DNA of 64,000 nt from Aurelia coerulea. Taxonomy: Eukaryota; Cnidaria; Scyphozoa; Semaeostomeae; Ulmaridae. Positions 11,394-22,740 of this stretch are shown piece by piece. A program made the position numbers and the translations under genes. A model generated the notes under the pieces. The model saw only the letters and a list, made by a program, of their open reading frames with translations. It searched no databases and was not told the DNA's origin. Within the stretch, counting starts at the first letter, position 1. The number at the start of each line of letters is the position of its first letter. The stretch is from the NCBI GenBank assembly GCA_039566865.1, contig CM076951.1, positions 17,989,484-18,053,483 on the forward strand, read 5' to 3'.

Positions 11394-14300
11394 ATGATGG
11401 AGGGAAGTGGTACAAAAAAGCGAAAAGGCGGTAATGTTCATTGCGTTGCTGGCACACCGAACAAAAAGTCATGCACTAATACCAGCAAGAATGAAAGTAT
11501 AAAATTTCATCTCTTCCCATCTGATCCTGAAACTCGGCGTCGATGGAAGAACTTCGTACAAAGGCATAGGCCAGGCTTTGACCCTGACAAATTCTCACGG
11601 CCACACTTATGCTCCGCACATTTTGAGCCAAGCTGCTACTCTAAGAGGTTTTCTGGCACACTGGAGGGATTCGACTCGTCAAATACGAAATGTTTTCTAA
11701 ACCGGGGATCCATCCCAACCATCGATGCAATGCCGATGGATTTGTCGCTGGAGCCAAGTTCGACGACGAGTAGGAGAGAGGCGAGATTGGTGAGTACTAT
11801 AAAATGACACTTCACTGACGGCTGTTCGTATTATCCCACTTTTTGCCTCTGTAATTTTGATTTTAATATCTTACCCAGACTAAGGTGTGGATGTGAAGTA
11901 AAAGAGAGAATCATTTTCAGACTTTTGTTGTCCAAAAAGAAGATTTAATTTCTATGGAATTATGGTAGTGGTTGACAGTTGTTGCAAAATTTATTGCAAA
12001 ACTATAACAGGGCTAAACAAGCCAAAAAATGTGAGATGGCTATCTCTGATACAGTGTGAATAGAATTTTCTGCTTTGTATCGCACAGCCCCCCCCCCCCC
12101 CCCCCCGTCCCCCGTATTATGTATGAAAAATTCCTCACAAACAAGTTTTTAATTGGTTCTTCCTTATTTGACAGCTTGTCAGGAGTGCTTTGAAAGACTC
12201 TGAAGGATCAAATGTGTGTGAAGAAGAAGGAAGAAATGTGTCAAATCAATCTACGTGTGTTGATATGGAACAGCCTGAAGAGTGCAGCAGTGAGGATGTC
12301 ATAGAGGAAAATGTAACAGAGACAGCTGACGTATTCGAAACTCCACAACATCGCTTTTCCAAGGAAGTTCAAGTTAATATTGCAAAATGTCTAAAATGTG
12401 ACAAGTATATAAAACAGAAAAAAAATTTGACAAAAAGAATACAGCGCCTAACTGCTAAAGTTACAAGACTAGAGATGGTGAGTATGGTGTAGTAATTTTG
12501 GAAAAAGTAGTAACTTTGTATTTTGTATAGACTCTTCACTGTTTTTCATCAATTCTTATAAGAACATTTTGCAACTAAACCAAAAAGATGCCTTGGAGAG
12601 TACAAAATGCCATTGATCAGCCATCTGTATGGAAAATCCTCATTGGTCATCTCACATGGAATTGAAGAGCCTTTCAAGATGCAATGTAAACCCCAACATA
12701 CACAGTATGAATACCAAATAATAACATCAATTTTGTTTGTTTTTTGTTCTTCAGCATAGTAAAGATCCTACTGTGAGTGACATGGCCCAGAGCAATGAAA
12801 ATGATTATTCTGATTATGATGATGACACCGATGATAGTTGTAGTAGTGATGGTTATGATGATGATACAGAGAGTGATGGTGATGATGAAATTGATAGTGA
12901 TGACAGTTATGATGAAGAGATTGAGTTAGAATGTGATGAAGTGATGTTTGACTCGGACGAAGATGTTTATGTAGCAAGTGACGAAGAACGAGAAGATGAA
13001 AGTGATGATGATGATGAATTGGAAAGCCCCACAAATAGAAATAATGTCAGGTACATTACATAATTTCAGATATAATACATGTGGACATGGAGGAGGGGGG
13101 GGGGGGGTGAGTTAACTCCTATATAATTTTGTATACATGTGCCTGCCAGGGTTATGGTTAGTTTAGGACATTTTTCCCAGGTTATGGGCCTCATTTTGTG
13201 AATGTTTGCCCTGTCCATGGGTTTGCTTCATGAGGACTTGCTGTTATGATGAGCCTTGGGTGCTTTAAAAGCTCCTGTGCAGTGGCAGACACTAAGGGGT
13301 TTCATTTTCCAAATTTTGCCCTGGTTCTGGGTCCCCCCTACTGGGTTCTCACAGGCACAACTGATGAATGGAGGATGGAAGACCACAAACAATTCTTTGA
13401 ATAATTTTTTGAATAGTTTGTGATTTTCCAGTACAAGGCTCAGAGTGAAAGTTGGAAGTTCAAAAGTGGTGTAAGCTGCTGCTATAATCTTAATTAAATG
13501 TTTCTTGATTTGTTTATCTTATTGTTTTGTATTCCACTTTCTTTCAGAATAAATCATACCAACTTAAGAAGTTATATTTGAGATTTATATTTGTTGTACT
13601 GTATAAGTGTATTCAAGTCAACAGGCACATTTCTTTGATACACCATTGTTTATTTTTCAGGATTGATGCCAATACCTCCTTGGAGACAGAGCCAAAATTT
13701 ATTGTCTTCTACAGTATGCTGCTCAATTTGTTTTCCTTGTTTTGCTTCAAGTGCAGATTAGAAAAGCCTGAAGTGCATGCCAAAAAAAACGGAACAATGG
13801 TTACAATAACCCAAGATTGCCCAAAATGCGGTGAGGCGGCATACAAGTGGAGGTCACAGCCCTTGATCCTTGGGAGCTATCCGGCAGGAAATGTTTTGCT
13901 GAGTTTTGGCATCCTTATGGCTGGTGCCTCAATAAGCAAGGTTCTTTTGGTATTGAGGCACATGGGTTTGTCAGTCATGAATGCCCGCACTTTCTTCAGA
14001 CACCAAAGACACTTTCTGTTCCCAGCAATACTCAAACGTTGGGAGTCATTCCAAGAGACAATACTGGGGAAAATCAAGCAGATGAAGCAAGTTGAATGGT
14101 GTGGAGATGGCCGCTTCGACTCAATGGGCCATTCTGCAAAGTATGGTGCCTACTCTATGTTTTGCACAGCAGTCAACAAGATCGTTCACATTGAATTACT
14201 ACAGGTAATTTTTATGGAATAAAACATGAAAATCCCCCAGAAAATCAGAACCTGGGGCCAACTGGACAACAGAAATCCATCTGTTCCTTATGCTCTATCC

Positions 14301-17300
14301 CAGAAATCATATGAATCTCTATAGAAAGCTTAATAATTTAATTTCAATAAAAAATTATATCAAAAAGTTTTCAAGATACCTAGTTCGCATGGCATCCTAC
14401 CCCTTAATTGGTCCTAGGTCCTGTGCCTGTTTGTCTCTGTACCATAGATATTTTGCTAAATTTGCCTTTTGAATCTGTATTTAGAAGCATGTTTATCCTG
14501 TGTTCAACAGCAGATTGTTTCTGTCATATTTTATGTGGATATCCCATCATTGAGCCTGGTTTCCACTTGGTCATTTTGGTATATTAGAAAATGTTTTTCT
14601 TTATTAAGTCACACAAACTGGTTTCGACATATTGTTTGAATTTTTATCATTTTTCATTATGATTAAGTGAAAATCAGGCTTATCTGCAGATCCTTCATGA
14701 GGCCTTGTTACTCAAATGTATCTGCTATTTTTTGCAGGCAAATGAAACCGGTGGCAGTAGTCAGATGGAGCTAGAAGGAGCAAAACGAAATTTCAGCTTT
14801 CTGCAGTCCAAGGGATTGGTAATTGGAACGTTTATCTCTGACCGACATTTGGGGATTGCCAAATGGATACGGGAGAATCAACCAGCCACAAATCATTTCT
14901 ACGATATATGGCATGTTGCTAGATCTGTCACAAAGAAGCTGCTCAAAGCTAGTAAAGAAAAAGGTTGTGAGATCATTGGAGACTGGGCCAAAGCGATCAG
15001 GAATCATATTTATTGGTGTGCCACATCAACAAAAGAGGGTTTCCAACAAATGATCCTTGCCAAGTGGAACTCCTTTATAAGGCATGTTGCAGACAAGCAT
15101 GAAAATCACAGGGACCATCTTTTCAAGGAATGTGCTCATGCTCACCTAGATACCCCAAGACGTTGGATAAAAATTGGTGAGTTATCTTTCAGTTAACTTA
15201 CACTAAGGGCATGCCACTTCAGGCTTTCGTTTAGCATCACAAGTCCATTGATGATTATCTATTTAAACAACCCATAAGAACCCACACAGCCAATCACTGG
15301 CTAGAATTTTGTACTGTTCTATTTTCCTTGAAGTAGGATTTGCTGTTTTACTTACCCAGAATACAAAGTGTACAAATGAAGTGAATCTAAGCTTCAGGAT
15401 ATGTTGCATATACACTGTTCACTTATTTAAAATCTTTCAGGTGAGCTTGAATAAGATCAGTAGGCCCCTTACAGACAAATTTTTAATTGACACCCTCTGC
15501 TGCAATGAAATATTTATATATATATATATACCTTTTTTGGGTTCAAACGTATCAAGCCTCCTGTTTATACTGGTTTCTATTTGTTAATCCAAGGGACACC
15601 TGAATTTGACAAACTAACAGCCATTGTGGCAAACACAAGGCTTCAAAATGATATCAAACAGTTGTCACCAAATGCCCAAACAAGCTGCTTAGAAGGATTT
15701 CACGCCACTCTCAATCATTGGCACCCAAAGATGTTATGCTTCTCTTGGCTCGGTTCTTACTGCAGGCAAGTATTAAGTCACACAAATTCAAGCATTTAAC
15801 TTCAGGAAATATGATAAAGTTATAAATTGCATCTCTGTTATTGTGTATGGTTTATTTTCAGAAAGATACTGTATCTTTACACCAAAGACCTCCATAAAAA
15901 AGCTGCAGACTAAAGACCTTCAGTTGACTGATTATATGTTTGTAGTTATCGCTATTGATAGACTGATGGATGCTACAACTACGACTCATACCCCTACGCT
16001 TCCAGAAATTGACATTTTGCCTAAATCACCTGCTATTTTTCCTCAAAACCACCAACCCTAAAATGCCACAAAAAGCTGTTTTCCTGAAATGCTAAACTGC
16101 AAAACAAGCTATCAGTAGTTAGATGAATGTAGTTAGTCTAGACCTACAGGCTCATTTTTCGCCAATTGAGAACCTGATGTAAGAACCACCTAAAATATAT
16201 ATGAGCCATTTCAGCCTTTTGCAGAAAGTCACCCACAGGTTCTTTTATGCCAGTTTTTACTGTAACAGTATTCAGTTGAACAGACATAGTCAAATTACTG
16301 TTGTCACCAGTAATTCTAAACACTCTTTAAAACATTTGCCAATTTGACATCCACCAGAAATAAAGTAACCAAATAAGCTTCAAATTAAATTACTTGCTTT
16401 GCCATTTGTTTGATAGCAAAGTATGTTTGGCTCTCAAATTGGTAAAAAAAAAGTTCAGGAAACCCATGACATCAAATACTGTTTGTGTATTATTGTTTGT
16501 ACGGGTTCTATTAGTTATGGTCAAGTTGAGTCTAACCTGATTTCTTTTCTAAATAGACATATTCTTGCAGCCCTCCATTTTAATGAAAATGTGAGAAGGG
16601 AAAAGCAACAAAGTGAAGCAGGCGAAACCATCTACAAAGTCTTCTACCCCAAGTACAAACTTGGTGAAGAAGTCGTACGGGAAGTGGTGAAACCACCAAG
16701 CTATGGTATGTACAGTATGTGCTCAGAAATTTAGCTGAAGCAAAGAATTTTATAGCCTGTGTTGCAGATGGTCTAGGCAACTAATTCCGGCTTCAGGCAG
16801 AATGTGAAAAATGAGACAGCAGTAATTTTTTGCTAACACCTGTCAAAAAGATTTACTGATGACTTTGAGACAATCAGACAAAGTCTACTTACAGTACAGG
16901 CCTTGTGCTCATTTAACATACTGTCTTACTGCCTAATAATTCTTGTTTAGACAGAATGTACAGTCTTTCATATAGCTCAAGCATTCCTTAGCTGATGTGA
17001 AGAATTCATATCATGTTAATGTCAAAAGACCTGCACATGAATTGTTGTCTAGATTTGATCTTATTATTGATTTAGAGCTCTTTGGCTTATTGTTCTCAAA
17101 CTTTATGGATGCTATTTCACATATTGCAGGCTATGTTTCAGAGATTGCAAAATTGTTGGCCAACCATGAAAGCAGGGAATTTAAAGAAATTTCTGACAGA
17201 TACCAGGCAAAAGTACCTCCTCCGCTGTCTTCACAATTTGAGGTAAAACTGACCAGAGAAGAAGCAATTGAAAAATTCAAAGTTCGACAACAGATGGAGG

Positions 17301-18287
17301 CAATTCCCATGTTCCCCAGTGGTAAGTAAATATATGTGTTTTTTCATTGGCTGTATACACAATGTTTGTTATGGTGGCAGTTTGATGTGGAAATAACAAA
17401 ATAAGAAACCATAATGTTAAAACCTAACTCTATATGGAATTTTGCCCAGTTGCTGACTTTTTCTTTGGCAATATTAAATCAGTCCTGGTGTTCCAGAGGC
17501 TGTGGGAAGAGCATGCTGAGTTTTGGTGACTGTACTGGTTTTTGGTTGCACAGATATTTCCTTAGATAGCATGCCCTTTGCATGACATTTTCATTCAAAA
17601 TGAAAAACAGGTGCATACTGTGTATATGTTATCAAATTATATCAAATATTGGATGTATTCTGTCTATTATTGAACTGTAACAAAATAAACTTCAATGAAC
17701 AAAATTAAGTGAATATGTGTATTAAGTTTATTTTCCATAAACAAAGAAGAAACACATAGTACTTTACTCATCTAATGTGCGTTTTGTGTGCAATGTGTTG
17801 TTTTGATTGCCCCTTGAACACATTTGCACAGTGCTTTGCAGTGCACTCTTTTATCACAGGGGAACAAGGAGAAAGTGAAGTCCCTTGTTCCTTGTGATAA
17901 AACAGTGCACTGCAAAGCAGTATGCAGAGTCACGTAAAGGGGCAGTTAAAAACAACACATTGCACAAAAAATACACATCAAATAATAAGTAAATTACTGT
18001 ATACAGTACTGTATGTTTCTTTTGTGCATGTAATACCTGTTAATCAGTGCCCCAGGCAGGTCAACTATATACCTGAGCAGTGTGCTAGCATATTCTTCAC
18101 TTATAATTTCTAATTTCATTCCAAAGTACAAGAGCAAGAGACACTGCATGCAACAATTTCAGTGGCAACACAAGCAGTTGGGGCACAAACTAAGACAAGA
18201 GCACTACCAAGATGCGAGAAATGTGGAGAGCGGACAAAAGGTCACTCAGATGAGAAGTGCAATGAAATCACTCAGCAAAGAACCTAA
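11394..18287 (+). CDS. Kolobok THAP-domain transposase (nine exons, intact frame)
   Basis: Exons read as 11394-11789, 12175-12477, 12755-13050, 13661-14204, 14738-15176, 15594-15765, 16557-16705, 17130-17321, 18127-18287. The sum is 2652 bases, 883 residues, with every junction in phase. The N-terminus is a THAP zinc finger (VHCVAGTPNKKSC, RRRWKNFV, HLCSAHFEPSCY, then a PTID box). A short coiled coil and a very acidic Asp-rich segment follow. The catalytic part has a zinc motif CPKCGE, the Kolobok-type block GDGRFDSMGHSAKYGAYSMF, a second acid in FISDRHLGIAKWIRE and a possible third in SCLEGFHATLNHW. The C-terminus is a knuckle CEKCGERTKGHSDEKC. The protein should bind the 14-bp ends and insert at TTAA. 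The intron after 15765 uses a GC donor. Confidence 0.85.
12086..12106 (+). repeat. Poly-C tract in transposase intron 1
   Basis: A near-uninterrupted run of C ends at CGTCCCC just upstream of the exon 2 acceptor region. A simple sequence tract; its length is probably unstable. Confidence 0.7.
17786..17966. repeat. Hairpin MITE in the last intron of the Kolobok transposase
   Basis: Two nested inverted blocks: GTGCAATGTGTTGTTTT pairs with AAAACAACACATTGCAC. Inside it, TGCTTTGCAGTGCACT pairs with AGTGCACTGCAAAGCA, followed by a further paired block around the GGAACAAGG loop. Weaker pairing continues outward to about 17745 and 18030. It lies between exons 8 and 9, where a pre-mRNA would fold into a ~180-nt stem. 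Confidence 0.75.
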
Positions 18288-19512
18288 ATTAATCAGTTGA
18301 CATTTGATCACATTTGCTTTACAATCGCATAGACAGATTAAATCGGCTGCGGTTTTGTTTATATTCATTTCAAGTCATGTGATCAATCTCTTGATAAAAC
18401 ATATTTTTATTTCTCTAACATATTTTGTGCCATGCAAAGTTGTGCCATGAGTGCAAAATATAGCATAGTACTAAAACTGCCCAAGAGTATGGTCACATGA
18501 TTTGAAATGAGTAAAGCAAACCTAGGCCGATAACGTCTATTTGTATTCTTTTTTCCTAATCTAAAAAGTTGGTTAGATCAAAGTATTATTCCTGCAAAAA
18601 AATGTCTTGAAACATATGCCATTTATGAAAGGAATGTAGCATTCTGGCATGTCATTGCTGTTCATATTATGTCTGTTTGAGGCACTTGTGCTAAATATTT
18701 TTTGGGGAAAAGCTATCATTTCAGTTGATCTCGGTTGTTTTGAAACAAAAAATAACTATCCCCCCATTTGTGGGAGCCACTACACCCCTTTACCCCTTGT
18801 GCCTTTTCATAAAAACGTGATATAATAATGTGTATATTAATTTGGGAGATAGTTTAGTCTCTTTCCTCTGGTGCTGCATAGCCAGTAGAACGGCCTGTGG
18901 GGTATTTTCTCCTAACGTAGTCATATATGCATGCTGGCATAGGTCTTGTATGATCCCAGCCCATGTAACCAAAGAGGTATCTCGCTACCCATCTGTAAGC
19001 AACAGCTCTAAGGTACCTACAATTAAAAGAGATTACAGTGTGAAGCGGTTTTAAAGTTGAAAGTTGTCCAGGAAAAATTGCAACTTTTTAAACGCTAAAT
19101 TACAATTCGCACAGCAAAATGGTTGCTGAGCCGGTATTCTTGAACAATATTCACTATAATCTTATGTTTTGAGACAAATAAACCATTTTTCTTGCTAAAG
19201 TATTGTGCTACAGTTCTGTATATGTAAAGAAAAACAAATAAATAGCAGTGGAGCCACTGTATCTTAATTCATGCACCCAAAAATACTGTAAAAACATATC
19301 AAGAAACTTTTTGAAGTGAAAAGTGGAAACTTTAATATGAATGTTCAATACTGTGGGCTGATCCAAGTTTCTTATACAAAAATGTGTTAGTTGTATATAT
19401 ATGTGTGTGTGTTAGTTAAATCAGCTATTATTTGACCTATAGCAAGATCCTTCAAACATATTTAAATACTTGCTCTGCCCTTGCTGTTTGTTTTTTATAT
19501 GCTATACTTTAC
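18288..19512. other. Intergenic space between the two convergent Kolobok genes
   Basis: AT-rich, no coding exon recognised. Contains the 3' ends of both genes and a short TATATATGTGTGTG stretch at about 19395. Confidence 0.5.
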
Positions 19513-20395
19513 TTACTCATTTTGTGATACTCCTGGGCGCTTTCTGTAATGTTTCCCACCCTTGGTCTTCAGCAGTGGTCCAACTTGGAGGAGAACAGCA
19601 GTATTTGTCATGGCAAGGAAATCCTCATGTTCTGTAGTGCATGAAATTCTTTCAATACTGCCGTCAAACTGCAGTTTTCCCAATGCCTCATTTACTTCCC
19701 AACACACTTAAATTCTCTTGCTCCAACCAACTGCTCATCACTGCACTTTCTACATGAACACCTGTCAAGTCAATGATGAGGCAAATTTAGCAACTGAATG
19801 GCAAATAAGTCAAAGGGGGAATTTCGATGAAATGAGAGAGCAGCCCAAAGACTGTTGAATTTGTTGCTCCCGTTATACCAGCAAACCTCTACCTTATTTT
19901 AGTGAAGTATTTGAGTTCAGTGTCAGCCAGTGAATTTGGTTGTTTATTTACTCCAACCATCAATAAAATTTGATTATTGATGGCCTGGCCTAGATAAGTG
20001 CTGCAACATCAAAAAGATTGTCTGAATAAAAAGAGAGAGAGAGAGAGAGAGAGAGAGCAGTCAACGAAATAAAATATAGAAAGCATAGAGCAGTAATATT
20101 CTCACATTTCCTATCAACAGTTACAGAAACTATCAAACACTTACCAGGAATCAACAGGCCTTTCTCTCTCGTACCGTGCTTCGATGGTTCTGAGCGTTAG
20201 GCCGTCTTCGTCTCTCTCTCCTTCGCCTGCTTGGTGTGGTTCTTCTGCGACCTCTGCAGGATCTGCCAGTGGTTCATCTTCGTATGGCCTAAACCTTGTC
20301 TCAAAGACCATTTCATCATTATTTAAACTTTCTTCGGATTGTGCGGAAACAGTGCTTCGAAAGCTATCGTTACTGATTTCACTTGCTGACTCCAT
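19513..20395 (-). pseudogene. Second Kolobok gene: P2X7-C-like zinc module protein, one frameshift
   Basis: Exon 1 is 20395-20145 (start MESASEISND, acidic, Glu/Ser-rich) and exon 2 starts at 19761; the split codon rebuilds Trp in phase. The read continues DSWCSCRKCSDEQLV and reaches EFKC. A shift of frame at about 19705 is then needed to continue as CWEVNEALGKL and ERISCTTEHEDF. This W-C-x-C-x2-C, then CC-E, then C-x-TEH pattern is the cysteine arrangement of the cytoplasmic C-terminal zinc domain of vertebrate P2X7 receptors and of many cnidarian proteins. No receptor part is present. The gene ends tail-to-tail with the transposase. The frameshift may be decay or an assembly error. Function in the element is unknown. 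Confidence 0.65.
20025..20056 (+). repeat. (GA)n microsatellite
   Basis: Uninterrupted AG dinucleotide run inside the intron of the second Kolobok gene. Confidence 0.8.
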
Positions 20396-20435
20396 AGTTG
20401 CTTCACGCTTCTGACCTTTACAACAAATATTTCCT

Positions 20436-20453
20436 TCCTGCGCTTTACGTCAC
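20436..20453 (-). promoter_or_regulatory. Shared 18-bp promoter motif of element B, right copy
   Basis: Reverse complement of 11341-11358, exact over 18 bp, lying about 40 bp upstream of the ATG at 20395. See the left copy. Confidence 0.6.
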
Positions 20454-20641
20454 GCGCTGACAACAAAGCCACATTCATTCCCAGACCTCGGCGCCACTTT
20501 CACTACCCTTTCGATGAATTTAAAACCCCCCAAAAGGAGGGAAAGGGCCAGAAATATTTAAATTTAAATGCGTTTTTCGAGAGGATCAGCCTCAAATTAT
20601 CCTACAAGCGCTTAGTTGATTTCATGTCAGGAGCACTTTAA

Positions 20642-20864
20642 GCTCCATCAATAAGTTGATGCGGGAAAGAGGTCAGGGACGTAGGAAGCACCTCAAACTT
20701 GGGGGGCACGACATTTCAAGAGTTCTTTTCATTGAGTTGAACGGGCAATTCCTGAAAATAAAAAGGGCACTTCTTTGTTTATTGCAAAATCATGGGGGCA
20801 CGTGCCCCCAGTCCCCCCTGTTCCTTAATTGGCGACACCACTCTACACATGGTAGGGCACGTTC
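20642..20864. repeat. hAT-type MITE remnant
   Basis: The stretch starts with CAGGGACGTAGGAAGC (about 20673) and ends with GGCGACACCACT. These are the two ends seen in common cnidarian hAT-like MITEs (CAGTGGCGTAGG type), but they are degenerate here. G-rich in the middle (GGGGGCACGTGCCCCC palindrome). Confidence 0.4.
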
Positions 20865-21607
20865 TTACTGTCCACCATTTGCCAACATGGACAGAAGAAC
20901 TTGCCCTACCATAACTACTCTCGGATCAAAACTATCTACATTGAGATGAGGAGTCAATGCCCTCCCTCTGCCAAAGCTAAGACCCCTCCCTCTACCCCTT
21001 CCTCTTGCAATTCCTCTTCCTCCTGTCTCCCTTGCCCGCCTCCTCGTCACAATGAATAACCTTTCCTCCTTCCTAGAAAGAAAATGTTATGTTGTTATGT
21101 CATATCAAAAATTAAAAACTCAAAGATGAAAGAGAATGAAAGTGCAAATGTAACTTTATTAACAATTGTAAGCATCATGTATGGATTTTATCATTTGAAA
21201 AATCTGATGAGTGAGTGCATCAATCCAAGATCGACCAGCAGGTTAAAACATTTCTGGAAAAGTTACTAGTAAGACTTACAGCGCATTTCTTGCCCATCTG
21301 CCATTTTCCTCAGTGCTAAAAAAAATGTCTTTTGGTTCCACATTGAAAACTGATTTTACTTTTTGTTTGAGATCCCTTATTGATTTCGTCTCGATTTCCT
21401 GAAAACAGAAGTCGAAAAATGTTATGATAATGTTACGAATGATAAGAGGGGTTTCATTTTCGTAGCATGCTGAATGAAACTGAATTGAAAACCACAGGTG
21501 CAGGATATTAAAATAATAACAAATTCACATACTTTTTCGTCTTCTCCATAAACCACTTTTATTATTTTGTTCGTCGATGTACCGGTGGTGTTATCATACG
21601 AGGCCAT
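20865..21607 (-). CDS. Ubiquitin-like, RG-rich protein gene of element A
   Basis: Three exons on the minus strand: 21607-21533, 21398-21280 and 21072-20865. Both junctions are in phase with GT-AG ends. The read starts MASYDNTTGT, then KIIKVVYGEDEK | EIETKSIRDLKQKVKSVFNV, PKDIFFSTEENGRW, RLFIVTRRR, and ends in an RG-rich tail (GIARGRGRGRG). A beta hairpin followed by a helix of the form SIRDLKQKV and a PxDI loop looks like the first half of a ubiquitin fold. No C-terminal GG is seen, so conjugation is not implied. It lies just inside the right TIR and faces the RING-tailed gene. The last exon runs into a MITE remnant beside the Kolobok insertion, so the true 3' end may be lost. Confidence 0.55.
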
Positions 21608-21710
21608 CTGTAGGAAAGAAAGGGTCAGTTAGCTCCATGGAGGTTCATTGCTGATAAGTTTCAGAAGGGGCAGGAAACTGAATGCGGATAATTATAACAA
21701 ATTCACATAC

Positions 21711-21785
21711 TTTTTCGTCTTCTCCATAAACCACTTTTATTATTTTGTTCGTCGATGTATCGGTGGTGTTATCATCCGAGGCCAT
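21711..21785 (-). CDS. Duplicated first exon of the ubiquitin-like gene
   Basis: A tandem copy about 178 bp upstream of the exon at 21607-21533, with the same start, the same donor (AAA|GTATGT) and two or three amino-acid differences (MASDDNTTDT against MASYDNTTGT). The surrounding intron is duplicated too (about 21450-21640 and 21640-21840). Either copy could be spliced to the exon at 21398. Confidence 0.6.
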
Positions 21786-21959
21786 CTGTAGAAAAGAAAA
21801 GGTCAGTTTGTTTCATGGAGGTTCATAGTCATTGCTGATAAGTTTCGGAAGGCGCAACTGAATGCTGAATAATTCTAATAACAAAGACTTTTTAGACAAA
21901 ACCAAATCATCAATTACTTACTTTTTTACTGTGTGAACTTCAAATATTTCTCTGCCTTT

Positions 21960-22731
21960 CTCTTTGTCTCAAGCAAAAGTGATAAGCAAAACCAACACTG
22001 ACAATTTTCACGCCTTTACCCCAGACTCTTGGACGCGGTCGACACGTACAAAAAAGAGAGAGTTTCGCAAATTACACTTCGTTCTCAAAAAAGAAAGATT
22101 TGACCAAGAAAGGAGATATTAGATTACTGTGCTGTGAAGAAATGGTGGTTCATCGAGTATCCATACTGGTTTCGACGTCATGAAAGAAGGAAGGTGAGTG
22201 ACCGTAGGATACTGGCCGTTTTAGGCCTGTTTTGAAGTAGTTTTGAAGGTGTTTCGAGATCATATAGGGGGCTCGTTTGTGGATATAGGCCCGTTTGCCT
22301 AAATTCTGGGAATCATTTTAACTTTTGAAGATGCTGAAACACATAACACAAGTCTTTCGAAGCAAATAAGTTAGTATCCAGACGCATATGAATACGTTTT
22401 TGTGTTTACTGAGGTTTCTGCTACGAGATGCTACAGTGGGGTCAGTGAGGTCAAATTCAAAACTTTGGCATTTCTCCAAATTTTGAGATAATTCTTAGCC
22501 CCCGTGAACAGGTATGTATTCAAGTATTGGGAACAGGTCTGTGAAGAAATTTTTTGATTATCTTAATTTTCCTTCCGTACAATCTTTTTTTGGTGAAGGG
22601 TGGTAAAATCGTCCAAAAACGGCCTAAATTTGACTTTTCAAATTTCCCGGTCAGTTTTCCGTTCTATTGATTGGTTTTAGAGCGTGTCACGTGACAAGGC
22701 CCTTAGCCAGTAAGGATTTAGTGCCTATCTT
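21960..22731 (-). repeat. Right terminal inverted repeat of element A
   Basis: Reverse complement of 1502-2275. The outermost part contains a palindromic GTCACGTGAC at about 22686, mirrored on the left end. Confidence 0.9.
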
Positions 22732-22740
22732 ACCATGGAG

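Larger units (their letters stand above)
11158..20637. mobile_element. Element B: Kolobok DNA transposon, complete
   Basis: Ends read AGTGCTCCTGACAT inward on both sides and are flanked by TTAA (11154-11157 and 20638-20641), the target duplication of the Kolobok superfamily. It carries a THAP-domain transposase gene (plus) and a convergent second gene (minus). The transposase frame is open through nine exons, so the copy may be young or active. It is inserted into element A between the RING-tailed gene and the ubiquitin-like gene. Confidence 0.92.
1502..22731. mobile_element. Element A: 21.2-kb DNA transposon with long TIRs, MULE-like by structure
   Basis: Both ends start AAGATAGGCACTAAATCC when read inward. 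They are flanked by a perfect 9-bp duplication ACCATGGAG (1493-1501 and 22732-22740). The inverted repeats are very similar over about 770 bp (1502-2275 and 21960-22731). A 9-bp TSD with TIRs of several hundred bp is typical of Mutator-like elements, but the encoded protein is not a classical MULE transposase that I recognise, so the superfamily is open. Contents: a RING-tailed transposase-like gene (plus, 3028-6575), a ubiquitin-like gene (minus, 21785-20865) and a nested 9.5-kb Kolobok element. Without the Kolobok it would be about 11.7 kb. Confidence 0.85.

Noticed and set aside
12768..13034. His-rich minus-strand frame
   Set aside because: Antisense shadow of the Asp-rich exon of the Kolobok transposase.
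15863..15912. Alternative Kolobok exon after the GC donor
   Set aside because: It starts in phase but stops after about 17 codons; the exon at 16557 continues the family-like sequence.
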